A stretch of 64,000 nt of DNA from Desulfosporosinus sp. HMP52 (GCF_000765145.1 NZ_JMGA01000041.1:1-64000); one strand, 5' to 3'; shown: positions 35,445 through 44,248, counted from the stretch's first letter. Notes: generated by a model not told the origin, from the sequence alone. Made by a program: numbers and translations.

Positions 35445-36326
35445 CTAGGTCAAATAATTTTCGATAGTATACTCGGCTAATCGTTCTTGAAGCCAAGGAT
35501 CAAATTCTGTAGTCAATTTTTGATCTAACAAGATCTCTTTGATTTTAGCGCTGCTTTCCTCAAGAGTGGCTGCCTTTGCTTCCGTTTTGGCTTCAATCTT
35601 AATAATGTGATATCCGTAGTCTGTCTTGACCGGATCACTGATTTGACCAACTTCTAAAGAGAAGGCCACCTCTTCAAATTCTTGTACCATTTCTCCTTTA
35701 GCAAAGAAGCCAAGGTTTCCACCTAGTTCTTTGGTACTTTCGTCAGTCGAATATTGCTTAGCTAAGTCGGCAAAAGCCTCACCGGCTGTAATCTTTGCTT
35801 TAATCTCGTTGGCAAGTTCTGCGGTTGCCACTAGAATATGGCTGGCGTTTACTTCCTCGGCAACGTCTAGACTGGCTTTATTCGTATCGAAATATGCTTT
35901 AATTTCATCTTCAGTTATAGGATTTTGGGCTTCAAGTAGTCTGGTCATTTGAAGATTGGTCAGGATATTTGTTCTAAGAGTATCCAGAGTGATCCCATTT
36001 GTTGCAAGGGCTTGGCTAAAGGCTTCTTCACTATCAAAGGATGATTTCACTGTTGCAAGTTCATTATCAATATCCGCCTCAGTAACTTGGATATTCTGTT
36101 TTTCGGCTTCTTGCTCAATGATACTCTGTTGAATCAAAGTATTTAAGGCATCACTGCCCCCTTGCTGAAGGAGAAACTCCTGCAGCTCTGTCTCAGAGAT
36201 GGCCACCCCGTTGACCTTGGCAACAATGTTGTTTTGAGTAGCATAAACAGATCCGATTCCAATTACAGCAACTAAGAGGATGGTGAACAGCCCTACATAA
36301 ATCGTCTTAAGTTTTTTAAATGTCAT
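35445..36326 (-). CDS. Membrane-anchored PpiC/SurA-type peptidyl-prolyl isomerase
   Basis: 293 residues. The N-terminal anchor or signal is TIYVGLFTILLVAVIGIGSV, with no lipobox Cys, so it is not a PrsA lipoprotein. A SurA_N-like chaperone domain follows (about 30-150, AKVNGVAISETELQEFLLQQ). The parvulin domain (about 160-255) has ASHILVATAELANEIKAKI, FADLAKQYSTDESTKELGG, LGFFAKGEMVQEFEEVAFSL and DYGYHIIKIEAK. It assists folding of exported proteins. Its ATG overlaps the stop of a decayed upstream membrane gene (ATGA), a relic of operon coupling. Confidence 0.94.
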   Translation of the reverse strand: MTFKKLKTIYVGLFTILLVAVIGIGSVYATQNNIVAKVNGVAISETELQEFLLQQGGSDALNTLIQQSIIEQEAEKQNIQVTEADIDNELATVKSSFDSEEAFSQALATNGITLDTLRTNILTNLQMTRLLEAQNPITEDEIKAYFDTNKASLDVAEEVNASHILVATAELANEIKAKITAGEAFADLAKQYSTDESTKELGGNLGFFAKGEMVQEFEEVAFSLEVGQISDPVKTDYGYHIIKIEAKTEAKAATLEESSAKIKEILLDQKLTTEFDPWLQERLAEYTIENYLT

Positions 36327-36454
36327 TTTTCTACTCCTTTAAAGTTTAATATTTTGCCTTCCACATGTTCGATCAGATAACGATCTGCCAGGAGGTATAA
36401 CCCGAAGGCTGTGGCTAACAATATAATGAGTAGGATGTATCTGGCTTGTTCCTT
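36323..36454 (-). pseudogene. C-terminal fragment of a membrane protein upstream of ppiC
   Basis: An open frame without a start reads KEQARYILLIILLATAFGLY then LLADRYLIEHVEGKILNFK and stops overlapping the ppiC ATG. It has one clear membrane span. The stop/start overlap shows it was the preceding gene of the ppiC operon; its 5' part is gone. Confidence 0.6.
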
Positions 36455-36581
36455 TTAATCTTAGTATCGACGATGTTTAGCCTCCCTTACTGAGTTAGGA
36501 CTCTAGGTATACTTTACAATGCTATCCTTAAATGACCCTGAGATGCAGCTGAAATTCAGCTGAAATAATGAACTAATTGAT

Positions 36582-36779
36582 CTACAATAAGAGGTAATAC
36601 CCTCCTAATTTTTCAGCAAGGGCCTTGTTGCCGATGTCATCAAAGTATAAGCTGCGAATATGATACTCTCCAGTAGAACCGACGTGCTCATCTTGTTCCA
36701 TCAGGTTTTTAAGGCGCTGCCGCAGGGTGTAATATTGATGAAAATTAACAAAGAATTTCAACTCATGACGATATTTCAT
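36582..36779 (-). pseudogene. 5' fragment of a VTC-domain (polyphosphate polymerase-like) gene
   Basis: 65 codons: MKYRHELKFFVNFHQYYTLR, QRLKNLMEQDEHVGSTGEYH, IRSLYFDDIGNKALAEKLGG, then a short foreign tail and stop. That is the beginning of a VTC domain (YRxELKF, IRSLYFDD), normally about 230 residues. VTC genes are often neighbours of CotH and membrane genes, which fits the fragment next to it. Confidence 0.8.
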
Positions 36780-36937
36780 AGCTTGGTTCAGTGTTCACAC
36801 CTCGTTTCTCCTCATGTTTAATGCTTCACTGGGATATTGGCATTATAACGAAGCTTGCTGAATTGGAATTGAGGATGAACTGAATGTTTGCTGAAGGAAA
36901 GCTCTCAAGCCTCCAAATTTGACGGAGTAATTTCAAG

Positions 36938-37135
36938 CTTGCTTTAGCAAAACGAACGATGAATACTATCAAGTTCAATATGGCCATATCCATGGCCCTG
37001 AATTTTGTCTCAATTATTCTGGCCATGGCAGGGGTTCTCGGACCTGTTGTGGGTGCGCTGGTACATAATGCAGGTTCAGTCGCGGTGATTATTAATTCAT
37101 CTTTATTATTACACTGGAAAGAGAATAAAAAATAA
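36938..37135 (+). pseudogene. 3' fragment of a heavy-metal P-type ATPase gene
   Basis: 66 codons LALAKRTMNTIKFNMAISMA, LNFVSIILAMAGVLGPVVGA, LVHNAGSVAVIINSSLLLHW, nearly identical to the end of the intact ATPase at 51058-52920, and the non-coding sequence after the stop is also similar. The remainder of the gene is absent. Confidence 0.9.
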
Positions 37136-37312
37136 GCCCGTTGATCTTTGCCATCCATGGTTCACGGGTGTAAGTGTGACTGCGATTATTTTTGGTTCGT
37201 CAGGAAAGTTTTTACTCAAACAGCAGAAGTCTGACTTTAGGAATGTTTTGTCGCCTGGGGCGAAGAATAGAAATTAGGGTCAGGAATCATCAGTAGTTAA
37301 ATAATGAAACGC

Positions 37313-37378
37313 TTAAAAATTCGGCGGTTTTGAGATGACTAATCTAGATTACTCATCTCAAAACCGCCGAATTTTTAA
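37313..37378. repeat. 66-bp near-perfect palindrome
   Basis: 26-nt arms (left arm begins TTAAAAATTCGGCGG) are exact complements. The 14-bp centre, C-TAATCTAGATTA-C, is itself a 12-bp palindrome with one C/C mismatch on each side. No T-tract follows. It stands between the ATPase fragment and the gene at 37460. Confidence 0.85.
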
Positions 37379-37459
37379 ATTGGATATGCCAAAAAGAAGC
37401 CGAACAGAAGGGTATGTAGAATCTTGTAAAGTGGAGAAGATGTCGGCTTGAGCTGAAGA

Positions 37460-37879
37460 TTAGTACTTTTTAGAATAGTGAGAAGCAAATCCTATATACA
37501 GAATTACTTTGATAATTAACACGGCCCCAAGGGTTAGGCATATTTCTCTGAACCCGAGAAGTCCTGTTACCAGAATTCCGGCACTTTCAACATAGATCAT
37601 GACAGAATAAATTGCAGCAGCAGTTTTCATCCTGAGGAATTGAGTTCGTTCCTCGTTTTTGGACATTTCAACTTCCGCTGCCTTTTGGGGGTTATTGATT
37701 AAGCGTAAGCTAACAACTATCCCTAATACTCCGGTTGTGATGAATCCTCCGATTATACCCGATATTATTCCTTCTTTGGCCCCCCCTGAGAAAGGGCTAA
37801 AAAGGGCATATAATAGTGCAATAATACCAACGGAAGTGTGTCCAATAAAATATAGCAGGGTTTTTTTAGCGTACTTCAT
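37460..37879 (-). CDS. Small membrane protein paired with an XRE regulator
   Basis: 139 residues from ATG 37879, which has GAGGAGG upstream. Four predicted spans: LLYFIGHTSVGIIALLYALF, GIISGIIGGFITTGVLGIVV, TAAAIYSVMIYVESAGILVT and TLGAVLIIKVILYIGFAS. It overlaps the end of the XRE regulator by 14 bases. The two-gene arrangement of a short XRE repressor plus a DUF3796-like or DUF2178-like membrane protein is common in Firmicutes; the function is unknown. Confidence 0.8.
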   Translation of the reverse strand: MKYAKKTLLYFIGHTSVGIIALLYALFSPFSGGAKEGIISGIIGGFITTGVLGIVVSLRLINNPQKAAEVEMSKNEERTQFLRMKTAAAIYSVMIYVESAGILVTGLLGFREICLTLGAVLIIKVILYIGFASHYSKKY

Positions 37880-38078
37880 GAATATCCTCCTCAAAAAGAA
37901 ATACTTCTTCGATTGTCAAATGAAATATTTGAGCAATTTTGTGTGCCAGAAAAATGGAAGGGTTATAGCGGCCATTTTCTAATGAAATAATTGTTTGTCG
38001 AGTGACAGTGCATAATACGGCTAATTCTTCTTGCGTGATGCGTTTCTCTTTACGCAGTTCTTGAATACGGTTTTTCAC
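37866..38078 (-). CDS. XRE-family (Cro/CI-like) transcriptional regulator
   Basis: 70 residues: MKNRIQELRKEKRITQEELA, VLCTVTRQTIISLENGRYNP and SIFLAHKIAQIFHLTIEEVF, a minimal helix-turn-helix protein. I prefer the GTG at 38078 with GGAGGATC upstream over the TTG at 38093, which lies within that site. Paired operators overlap its promoter, so it probably represses itself and the membrane-protein gene. Confidence 0.93.
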   Translation of the reverse strand: MKNRIQELRKEKRITQEELAVLCTVTRQTIISLENGRYNPSIFLAHKIAQIFHLTIEEVFLFEEDIHEVR

Positions 38079-38097
38079 TTGTGGATCCTCCAAAAAG

Positions 38098-38146
38098 TAA
38101 AGTTAACTTTACGCATAAGTATAGTTAGCTTTACGTACAATGTCAA
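38098..38146 (-). promoter_or_regulatory. Promoter and twin operators of the XRE gene
   Basis: On the minus strand TTGACA (38146-38141), 17-bp spacer, TATACT (38123-38118). CGTAAAGCTAACT lies inside the spacer and CGTAAAGTTAACT follows the -10; the second contains the perfect palindrome TAAAGTTAACTTTA (38098-38111). Confidence 0.85.
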
Positions 38147-38232
38147 GCGTGTTTGACATTTTCTTTGAGTTTATGTCACTGGCATTGCTGCGATGTTGTA
38201 CACTTAAATCATAGAAGGGAGGATTAATAAGA

Positions 38233-38284
38233 TTGGATGGCCAAGTAAGAAGTAATATTTATGCTGGAATCACAGTAGATATTA
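38233..38284 (+). pseudogene. 5' fragment of a ywbE-like gene
   Basis: The upstream sequence with its ribosome site and the first codons (TTG start, DGQVRSNIYAGITVDI) match the intact ywbE at 25047, then homology stops abruptly. It complements the 3' fragment at 4641-4771. The following 110 bases contain another unrelated tail (ending EMIRHIEQCRKEEATSE) that I cannot assign. Confidence 0.8.
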
Positions 38285-38412
38285 AACCTTTTTGTATTGG
38301 AGAGACAAGGTTCATCCTATTTCGCAGAAAAGTTATGAGATGATTAGGCATATAGAGCAATGTCGTAAGGAAGAAGCTACTAGCGAATAGACTTTGCAAG
38401 GAGAGTGATTTC

Positions 38413-39285
38413 ATGCGTTATGAAGGAACGGTCTATCGTCCACCCAGTGAAGCCGAAAGTTTGCTGATTCAAGCGACTATCGGCTGTCCCCACAATGATT
38501 GTACATTTTGTGGTATGTATCGGAACACAAAGTTTCGAATCCGATCCGTGGCCGATATAAAAGAGGACCTTCTCATGGCCCGAGATTTTCATGGTAACAA
38601 AGTAAGGTCGATCTTTTTCCCCGATGGGAACACTATTTTAATGAAAACAGATCAGCTCTTACAGATCCTTCACTATGCTCGGGAAATGTTTCCCTACTTG
38701 CAACGTATCACCGTCTATGGCTCTGCGAAATTCATGAAGTTAAAAAAACTCAGTGAGTTTCGCCTCCTAAGAGAAGCAGGCTTAACCCGTATACACTCGG
38801 GAATGGAGAGTGGGGATGACGAAGTTCTTCGTAGGATTAAAAAAGGCTTCACTGCAGCTGAAATGATCGAAGAAGGTCTCAAGGTGAGAGAGGCCGGTCT
38901 TGAGCTGAGTGAGTATATCCTCCTTGGGATCGGTGGACGTGAACGTACTCAAGAACATGCTTTAGAAAGTGCTCGGGTGCTTAATGCCTTTACCCCGGAT
39001 TTTGTTCGGTTCCGCACTTATGTTCCTTGGAAAGGGACGCCCCTTTATGAAGACTACCAACAAGGGCGATTTCAGCTTCTCAGTCCCTATGAAGTCTTAA
39101 GGGAAACCCGGCTTCTGATAGCTAACTTAGAAGGTCCTTTCGAGCTGCTCAGTGATCACATGTCGAATTATGCTCCAATTAATGGGAATATTCCTAAGGA
39201 TAAGCCAGAGATGATTGAAACCATAGATAGACTTTTAGTGGTGCCAGAAGATAACTTTACACAAATGGATTCCGGTCTTCTTTAG
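38413..39285 (+). CDS. Radical SAM protein with a CX4CX2C cluster motif
   Basis: 290 residues. The iron-sulfur motif reads QATIGCPHNDCTFCGMYRNT, with four rather than three residues between the first two Cys. Further radical SAM elements are SIFFPDGNTILMKTDQLL and GLTRIHSGMESGDDEVLRRI, then the C-terminal FVRFRTYVPWKGTPLYEDY. This subfamily is HemN/Elp3-like in sequence style but has no known reaction. The ATG follows AAGGAGAGTG. It is monocistronic. Confidence 0.9.
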   Translation: MRYEGTVYRPPSEAESLLIQATIGCPHNDCTFCGMYRNTKFRIRSVADIKEDLLMARDFHGNKVRSIFFPDGNTILMKTDQLLQILHYAREMFPYLQRITVYGSAKFMKLKKLSEFRLLREAGLTRIHSGMESGDDEVLRRIKKGFTAAEMIEEGLKVREAGLELSEYILLGIGGRERTQEHALESARVLNAFTPDFVRFRTYVPWKGTPLYEDYQQGRFQLLSPYEVLRETRLLIANLEGPFELLSDHMSNYAPINGNIPKDKPEMIETIDRLLVVPEDNFTQMDSGLL

Positions 39286-39381
39286 GTGGGTTGAACAAGA
39301 ACAACTGATATTTAACCTCAAACAAATATTTTTCAAATTAGGTGACAATACTACAAAGAAAAATATGTTGCGAGGTATGTT

Positions 39382-41304
39382 ATGGATAATAAGTTATCTA
39401 AAGATGCATATGGTGGCGTAGCCGGAAAAGACTATGTACCTTTCATTCCCGGCGGTTCTAAAAAATCTGGTGGAAACGCCGCAGTATTAACAATCGGTAT
39501 TGTTTTGGCAGCTTTGTTTGCAGCTTCTACTGCCTATTCAGGTATGAAATCGGGCCTTACAGTTGCAGCTGGTATTCCAGGTTCGATAATAGGCTCCGCA
39601 CTTATAGCTGCCTTTGCCAAACAAAAGGGTATTCTTGGGAAGAACCTAATTCAAGGGATGTCAAGTGGCGGGGAATCAATTGCCAGTGGGATGATATTCG
39701 TTTTACCGGCAATTATTTTAATAGGTTCAAAAGCTTCTTTTTTAGAAGGTTTTGTTGTTGGTGTAGGCGGCGTCTTATTCGGTATAGCCATAGCTTCCTT
39801 AGTTCATAATTACTTAATCGTTGAAGAACACGGTGAATTAATGTACCCTGAGTCAATGGCTATATCTGAAACACTTGTAGCTTCAGAAAGCGCTGGAGAA
39901 TCTCTTAAGTACATGGGAATAGGGTTCGGAATAAGTGGGGTCATAATTATTATAACGGGATCATTTTTGAATTTAGTTAATAACGTTATAAGCTATGTCA
40001 ACGAATCCTTTTACAAGTGGAGATTTCAAGTTGAAGTAAATCCCTTATTACTAGGCATAGGATTCATAGTTGGCATGGAAGTTTCTTTAACTATGTTTGC
40101 TGGTTCGATTTTATCGAACTTCGGTATTTTGCCTCTAATAGGTTACTTCTCTGATCTGGCAAAAGGTGACGTAACCGTATGGAATAATCCTGCTGTTGCG
40201 ATCAACGCTATGAAAGTTAGTGATATAGCCGGCAGCTATGTAAAATATATCGGCGCAGGTATGATGCTTTCCGGCGGTTTAATTGGTGCTGTAAAGTTAA
40301 TACCTACTATAATATTTTCAATTAAAGAAACTCTCAATGCTAAGTCATCAAACAATGATGATAGCTCATCTGTCACAAACTTAATCCTACTTTGTGGTAT
40401 AATCGTAGGTCTTATTGCCGGTTTCTTGGTATCCGGCGGTAACATACTAATGGCCGTAACTGCTTCTGTTTTATCATTATTCTTATCATTACTATTTGTC
40501 ATAGTTTCTGGTCGCTTAACAGGTACTATAGGAACTTCCAACCTTCCTGTATCTGGTATGACTATAGCTTCTTTAGTTCTTGTAACATTTTTATTCGTTG
40601 TAATGAGATGGACAAATCCTGAAAGCAACAGATCTTTACTTCTATTTGGTACATTTATCGTTACTGCTATAGCAACAGCCGGCGGTTACTGCCAATCCCA
40701 AAAAGTTGCTTTCATAATAGGCGGAGATAAAAACGAAATGCAAAAATACTTCGCCATAGCGGGTATCGTTGGCGTTGTAGTTGTAACCGGTACTATATTA
40801 TTACTTTCCAATCAACTTGCCATGACCGGTGATAACGTTCCCTTTGCCCTGCCTCAAGCTAACTTAATGGCAACCTTAACGGCTGGTATAATCTCAGGAA
40901 AATTACCTTGGGTCATGATTATTTTTGGTGTTATTATGGGAATCGTTTTATTCTTTCTAAACCTGCCTATAATGACAGTTGCTATAGGATTCTACTTACC
41001 AATTTCTACAACTTCCATAATTTTAGTAGGTGCCTTAATTCGTTCCCTCATAGAAAGAACCTCCACATCGGAAAAGGAAAAAGAAGTTAAAGTATCGAAT
41101 GGAATTAGTTTATCTTCCGGGTTGGTAGCTGGTGGTTCTATAGTAGGACTTATCGGTATAATACTTCAAGTATTAGGTGTTATAAAAGGAAGTGAGCCAA
41201 GGGGCTTCGCTGCTTCTAACGGCATGGCAATTATGATATTAGTGATTCTGGTAGTAGCTACCATAATACCTATAATTACCAGTAAGGTAAAAGACGCTAA
41301 ATAA
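39382..41304 (+). CDS. OPT-family oligopeptide transporter
   Basis: 640 residues with about 15 predicted membrane spans. N-terminal motifs FIPGGSKKSGGNAAVLTIGI, STAYSGMKSGLTVAAGIPGS and QGMSSGGESIASGMIFVLPA are characteristic of bacterial OPT proteins. It probably imports small peptides or peptide-like metal chelates with protons. The middle loop (about 315-335) is hydrophilic and Ser/Asn/Asp-rich. No regulator is adjacent. Confidence 0.93.
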   Translation: MDNKLSKDAYGGVAGKDYVPFIPGGSKKSGGNAAVLTIGIVLAALFAASTAYSGMKSGLTVAAGIPGSIIGSALIAAFAKQKGILGKNLIQGMSSGGESIASGMIFVLPAIILIGSKASFLEGFVVGVGGVLFGIAIASLVHNYLIVEEHGELMYPESMAISETLVASESAGESLKYMGIGFGISGVIIIITGSFLNLVNNVISYVNESFYKWRFQVEVNPLLLGIGFIVGMEVSLTMFAGSILSNFGILPLIGYFSDLAKGDVTVWNNPAVAINAMKVSDIAGSYVKYIGAGMMLSGGLIGAVKLIPTIIFSIKETLNAKSSNNDDSSSVTNLILLCGIIVGLIAGFLVSGGNILMAVTASVLSLFLSLLFVIVSGRLTGTIGTSNLPVSGMTIASLVLVTFLFVVMRWTNPESNRSLLLFGTFIVTAIATAGGYCQSQKVAFIIGGDKNEMQKYFAIAGIVGVVVVTGTILLLSNQLAMTGDNVPFALPQANLMATLTAGIISGKLPWVMIIFGVIMGIVLFFLNLPIMTVAIGFYLPISTTSIILVGALIRSLIERTSTSEKEKEVKVSNGISLSSGLVAGGSIVGLIGIILQVLGVIKGSEPRGFAASNGMAIMILVILVVATIIPIITSKVKDAK

Positions 41305-41431
41305 CAACGTAGGAAATCAAGTGTCCATTTGAAATATTGACAAAAATCGGCATGGTTTCCTCATCTTAAGAAAATGAGAGCTGTGTCCAAATTATAGGGT
41401 AACAATTCTAATTTACGGGAGGATTAGTCCT

Positions 41432-41794
41432 ATGAAATTCTGCTGGAGCACATTAAGGGTGGCAAATCTAGAGGAATCTTTAAAGTTTTATCAGGAAATA
41501 GTGGGCTTAAAATTAGTTAATAGGTTTCCTGCCGGACCGGGGGTTGAGATAGCCTTTTTAGGAGACGGAGAAACAAAGATTGAATTGATCTGTAACGCAG
41601 CCGATACGAAAATTAATTGTGGGACAGATATTTCTTGGGGATTTGAAGTAGAGTCTGTGGATGAATTTATGACATTCCTTAAAGAAAGAGGAATAGAAAT
41701 TCAAAGCGGACCGTTTCAGCCCAATCCTCACACAAAGTTTTTCTTCATTAATGATCCCAATGGATTTAAACTTCAATTTGTAGAGAATAAGTAA
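41432..41794 (+). CDS. VOC-family (glyoxalase-like) protein
   Basis: 120 residues with two betaalphabetabetabeta units: FCWSTLRVANLEESLKFYQE, IVGLKLVNRFPAGPGVEIAF, then TKFFFINDPNGFKLQFVENK. The last Glu equivalent and an early ligand position suggest a metal site, but the first His is replaced (FCWSTLRV). It could be a lactoylglutathione-lyase homologue, a dioxygenase-like enzyme or a binding protein. ATG with GGGAGGATT. Confidence 0.9.
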   Translation: MKFCWSTLRVANLEESLKFYQEIVGLKLVNRFPAGPGVEIAFLGDGETKIELICNAADTKINCGTDISWGFEVESVDEFMTFLKERGIEIQSGPFQPNPHTKFFFINDPNGFKLQFVENK

Positions 41795-41860
41795 TTTAGT
41801 CAATTCACCCGGTAATCACTGCTCATTTTCATTTGCAGCTATTTATCTTTTTCTGAAAGC

Positions 41861-41890
41861 AAAAAAAGCTTCCTTGAGGGAGCTTTTTTT
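41861..41890 (+). terminator. Terminator of the VOC gene
   Basis: AAAAAAAGCTTCC pairs with GGGAGCTTTTTTT around TTGA; the T-tract is part of the stem. Confidence 0.85.
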
Positions 41891-41913
41891 GCATTTACAG
41901 TATGACCATCAAC

Positions 41914-42014
41914 AAAAGGAATCGGAGATGTCTATACCCGGTATCATTCTTAGGTATTTGACAGATCGTTGGTACCTTACTTATAATGGGGCTCTTGAAT
42001 ATCGTGTAATATGT
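41914..42014 (+). promoter_or_regulatory. Promoter region of the EamA gene, duplicated at 54006
   Basis: TTGACA (41958-41963), 18-bp spacer, TATAAT (41982-41987). The whole 100-bp stretch recurs with about 85 percent identity by eye at 54006-54105, where no EamA gene follows. Confidence 0.75.
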
Positions 42015-42039
42015 AACAAGGAGAAGGGAAAATAATGAA

Positions 42040-42948
42040 ATGTTAAATGGTTATCTATTAATAATTCTCGCAGCTATAGGCTATGGGGCTTTGCCCATAT
42101 TCGTAAAATGGGGGTATAACCTGGGTTTAACCATGGATCTCATGTTATTCTCGCGATTTCTCATAGCCAGTAGCTTAATGGTTTTTATCCACTTGGTCAG
42201 TCGAAAAAAGGGCTTGAAAATATCCAAATCATGTCTTGTTCTATTAACCATCCAGGGATTGCTGTTTTTTGGCTGTTCATATACCTACTTTCTATCCATT
42301 AAGTATATGTCAGCCACCATTACTAATATATTGCTTTATACCTATCCTCTAATGGTTGTACTTATGTCCGCCATGTTTTTTAAAGAGAAAATATCCTTGG
42401 TTAAGGGCGTAACTTTACTTATTGCCTTTTTCGGTTGCTTGCTGGTTGTAGATGTTGTAAATATATCAGGGCAAAAAATCAGCATGCCGGGCTTTTTTTA
42501 TGGCGTTTTATCAGCGCTATTTTATGCGCTATACAATATCCTCGGACAGTATCTTTCCGAAAAGGCGGATCCATTTACCGTATCCGCTTCTACAAGCATC
42601 ATTTGTATGTTGGCTACTATGGCCATTTATCCGCCGACCAATGTCTTTTCAGGTCACTCCCAGTCAGCGCTGTGGATCGTTGGTCTTGGAACAGCAATAT
42701 TATGTACCGTTATCCCTCTTTTTTCTTATCAAAAAGGGCTATCCCTTTTAGGCGCCAGCCAGGCTTCTATCTTAAGTACCATGGAACCTGCAATAACTAT
42801 TGTATTAGCTGGCTTCATTCTGGGAGAAACACTGACAAGCAGCCAACTCCTCGGAGGCTTGCTTGTTATATGCGGAGTTTTGTTGCTTAAATTAGATAAA
42901 TTGGAACGACCCTATTCTTTTAAACGTCATTTGAGCGATAAAGCATAA
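42040..42948 (+). CDS. EamA/DMT-family permease
   Basis: 302 residues, ten predicted helices in two EamA repeats: ILAAIGYGALPIFVKWGYNL and YMSATITNILLYTYPLMVVL in the first; FFYGVLSALFYALYNILGQY, GASQASILSTMEPAITIVLA and FILGETLTSSQLLGGLLVI in the second. The substrate is unknown. ATG with AAGGAGAAGGG. It is monocistronic, with its own promoter and terminator. Confidence 0.92.
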   Translation: MLNGYLLIILAAIGYGALPIFVKWGYNLGLTMDLMLFSRFLIASSLMVFIHLVSRKKGLKISKSCLVLLTIQGLLFFGCSYTYFLSIKYMSATITNILLYTYPLMVVLMSAMFFKEKISLVKGVTLLIAFFGCLLVVDVVNISGQKISMPGFFYGVLSALFYALYNILGQYLSEKADPFTVSASTSIICMLATMAIYPPTNVFSGHSQSALWIVGLGTAILCTVIPLFSYQKGLSLLGASQASILSTMEPAITIVLAGFILGETLTSSQLLGGLLVICGVLLLKLDKLERPYSFKRHLSDKA

Positions 42949-42950
42949 TA

Positions 42951-42979
42951 ATTGGCTACCATTTCAAATGGTAGCCAAT
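42951..42979. terminator. Hairpin terminator between convergent genes
   Basis: ATTGGCTACCAT pairs with ATGGTAGCCAAT around TTCAA: a perfect 12-bp stem between the EamA gene and the first small-protein cassette. Confidence 0.75.
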
Positions 42980-42992
42980 TCAACGTAACCTT

Positions 42993-43124
42993 TTAGAATA
43001 TGACTCCTAAGGCAATAAGAATTAAAATAGCAATCGCGATAATTCCTGCACCGACAGCGCTATACCCATAACCAGCGACTGGGGCAACCTGAGGAGGACA
43101 GCATACATTGCTCATTCCGTACAT
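42993..43124 (-). CDS. Small Gly/Cys membrane protein A (cassette copy 1)
   Basis: 43 residues beginning MYGMSNVCCPPQVAPVAGYG and ending AGIIAIAILILIALGVIF. A Cys-Pro-rich head is followed by a glycine hinge and one C-terminal membrane helix. It resembles YjcZ-type sporulation proteins. ATG with AAAGGTGG. It forms a two-gene cassette with the next gene; the cassette is present three times in the window. This copy lacks the GVGAGV repeat found in the other two. Confidence 0.75.
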   Translation of the reverse strand: MYGMSNVCCPPQVAPVAGYGYSAVGAGIIAIAILILIALGVIF

Positions 43125-43149
43125 AATGTTTCCACCTTTCTAACTTAAA

Positions 43150-43272
43150 TTAGAATACAATTCCTAATGCGATGAGAAGAAGAATTATTATTACAACAGC
43201 TGCAATGCCAGCTCCAAATCCTTTTCCATGATCACAACCGCAAGCGACTCCATCGACGTTACCAAATGCCAT
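43150..43272 (-). CDS. Small Gly/Cys membrane protein B (cassette copy 1)
   Basis: 40 residues: MAFGNVDGVACGCDHGKGFG then AGIAAVVIIILLLIALGIVF. A CxCxH head that could bind metal precedes a single C-terminal helix like that of protein A and of YjcZ-like proteins. ATG with AAAGGGGG. First gene of the cassette in transcription order. Such proteins are usually made in sporulation; no sigma-K or sigma-E promoter was verified. Confidence 0.75.
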   Translation of the reverse strand: MAFGNVDGVACGCDHGKGFGAGIAAVVIIILLLIALGIVF

Positions 43273-43502
43273 TTAACTTACCCCCTTTAACTTTGACTTA
43301 ATTTATAATATGGAAAAAATATCCAATTGAAATTTGTCTAGGAAAAAATCTTTTAAATTATGATGAATCTGCAATCCATGGGTTCTCAATCCATATCTCT
43401 ATGGATGACAATTCCCAGTACTTGTATTCGAAAATCATAGCTATATAGCTTATGGAAATTTCAAGAGTCAGAACCTTCTTTATTCTAACCGTGAACAAGT
43501 TT

Positions 43503-43622
43503 AATGGAGCAGTTGATGATCCATTGGGAGATGGCTTTATTGAGCTGGTGATAGCCTTGGGAATGGGGATTCTCTTTATATTCCTGGTTATGGCAGCCCA
43601 GTTTGAGAGCTATATTGGATCC
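43503..43622 (+). pseudogene. Fragment of an RND efflux pump gene
   Basis: The frame reads GAVDDPLGDGFIELVIALGM then GILFIFLVMAAQFESYIGS, matching the membrane segment before the conserved MAAQFES of AcrB/HAE1-type pumps. Nothing else of this protein of about 1000 residues remains. The MarR regulator at 44249 may be its former regulator. Confidence 0.7.
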
Positions 43623-43700
43623 GTTCATGAAGTTAGCAGGAAGATATTCTTCCTGCTGTTTTTTCTCCATTATTATAAAAACTTTTTACTTTAGCTTGAT

Positions 43701-43844
43701 TTAGAATATGACCCCTAAGGCAAGAAGAATTAAAATAGCAATCGCGATAATTCCTGCACCGACTCCTGCACCGACTCCGCCATACCCATAACCAGCGACT
43801 GGGGCAACCTGAGGAGGACAGCATACATTACTCATTCCGTACAT
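43701..43844 (-). CDS. Small Gly/Cys membrane protein A (cassette copy 2)
   Basis: 47 residues, identical in layout to copy 1 but with an extra GVGAG unit (GYGGVGAGVGAGIIAIAI). Ribosome site AAAGGTGG. Nearly identical at DNA level to copy 3. Confidence 0.75.
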   Translation of the reverse strand: MYGMSNVCCPPQVAPVAGYGYGGVGAGVGAGIIAIAILILLALGVIF

Positions 43845-43870
43845 AATGTTTCCACCTTTCTAACTTAAAA

Positions 43871-43993
43871 TTAGAATACAATTCCTAATGCGATGAGAAG
43901 AAGAATTATTATTACAATAGCAGCAATGCCAGCTCCAAATCCTTTTCCATGATCACAACCGCAAGCAGCTCCATCGATGTTACCAAATGCCAT
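43871..43993 (-). CDS. Small Gly/Cys membrane protein B (cassette copy 2)
   Basis: 40 residues: MAFGNIDGAACGCDHGKGFG followed by the hydrophobic helix. Differs from copy 1 at a few residues only. AAAGGGGG ribosome site. Confidence 0.75.
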   Translation of the reverse strand: MAFGNIDGAACGCDHGKGFGAGIAAIVIIILLLIALGIVF

Positions 43994-44157
43994 TTAACTT
44001 ACCCCCTTTAACCTTGATCTAATCCATAATATGGAAATTATGACGATTTGAAATTTGTCTAAGTGAAATTTTTTTGGATCATATCTGAAATCCTAAACGA
44101 AGATTAAATCTGCATAACTAGAATTAACTGATGGCAGGTTACACGAAAAGAATTAAC

Positions 44158-44186
44158 TTGACAAAGTCAAATCAATAAGGTATTTT
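44158..44186 (+). promoter_or_regulatory. Promoter of the marR gene at 44249
   Basis: TTGACA, 17-bp spacer, TATTTT. The -35 is part of the small palindrome TTGAC-AAA-GTCAA, a possible operator. Confidence 0.65.
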
Positions 44187-44248
44187 GTTAGAAGAATAGT
44201 TCTTTAAACGAAGTATTCTCTTGAGGTAATAATATCTGGGGGTCTATC

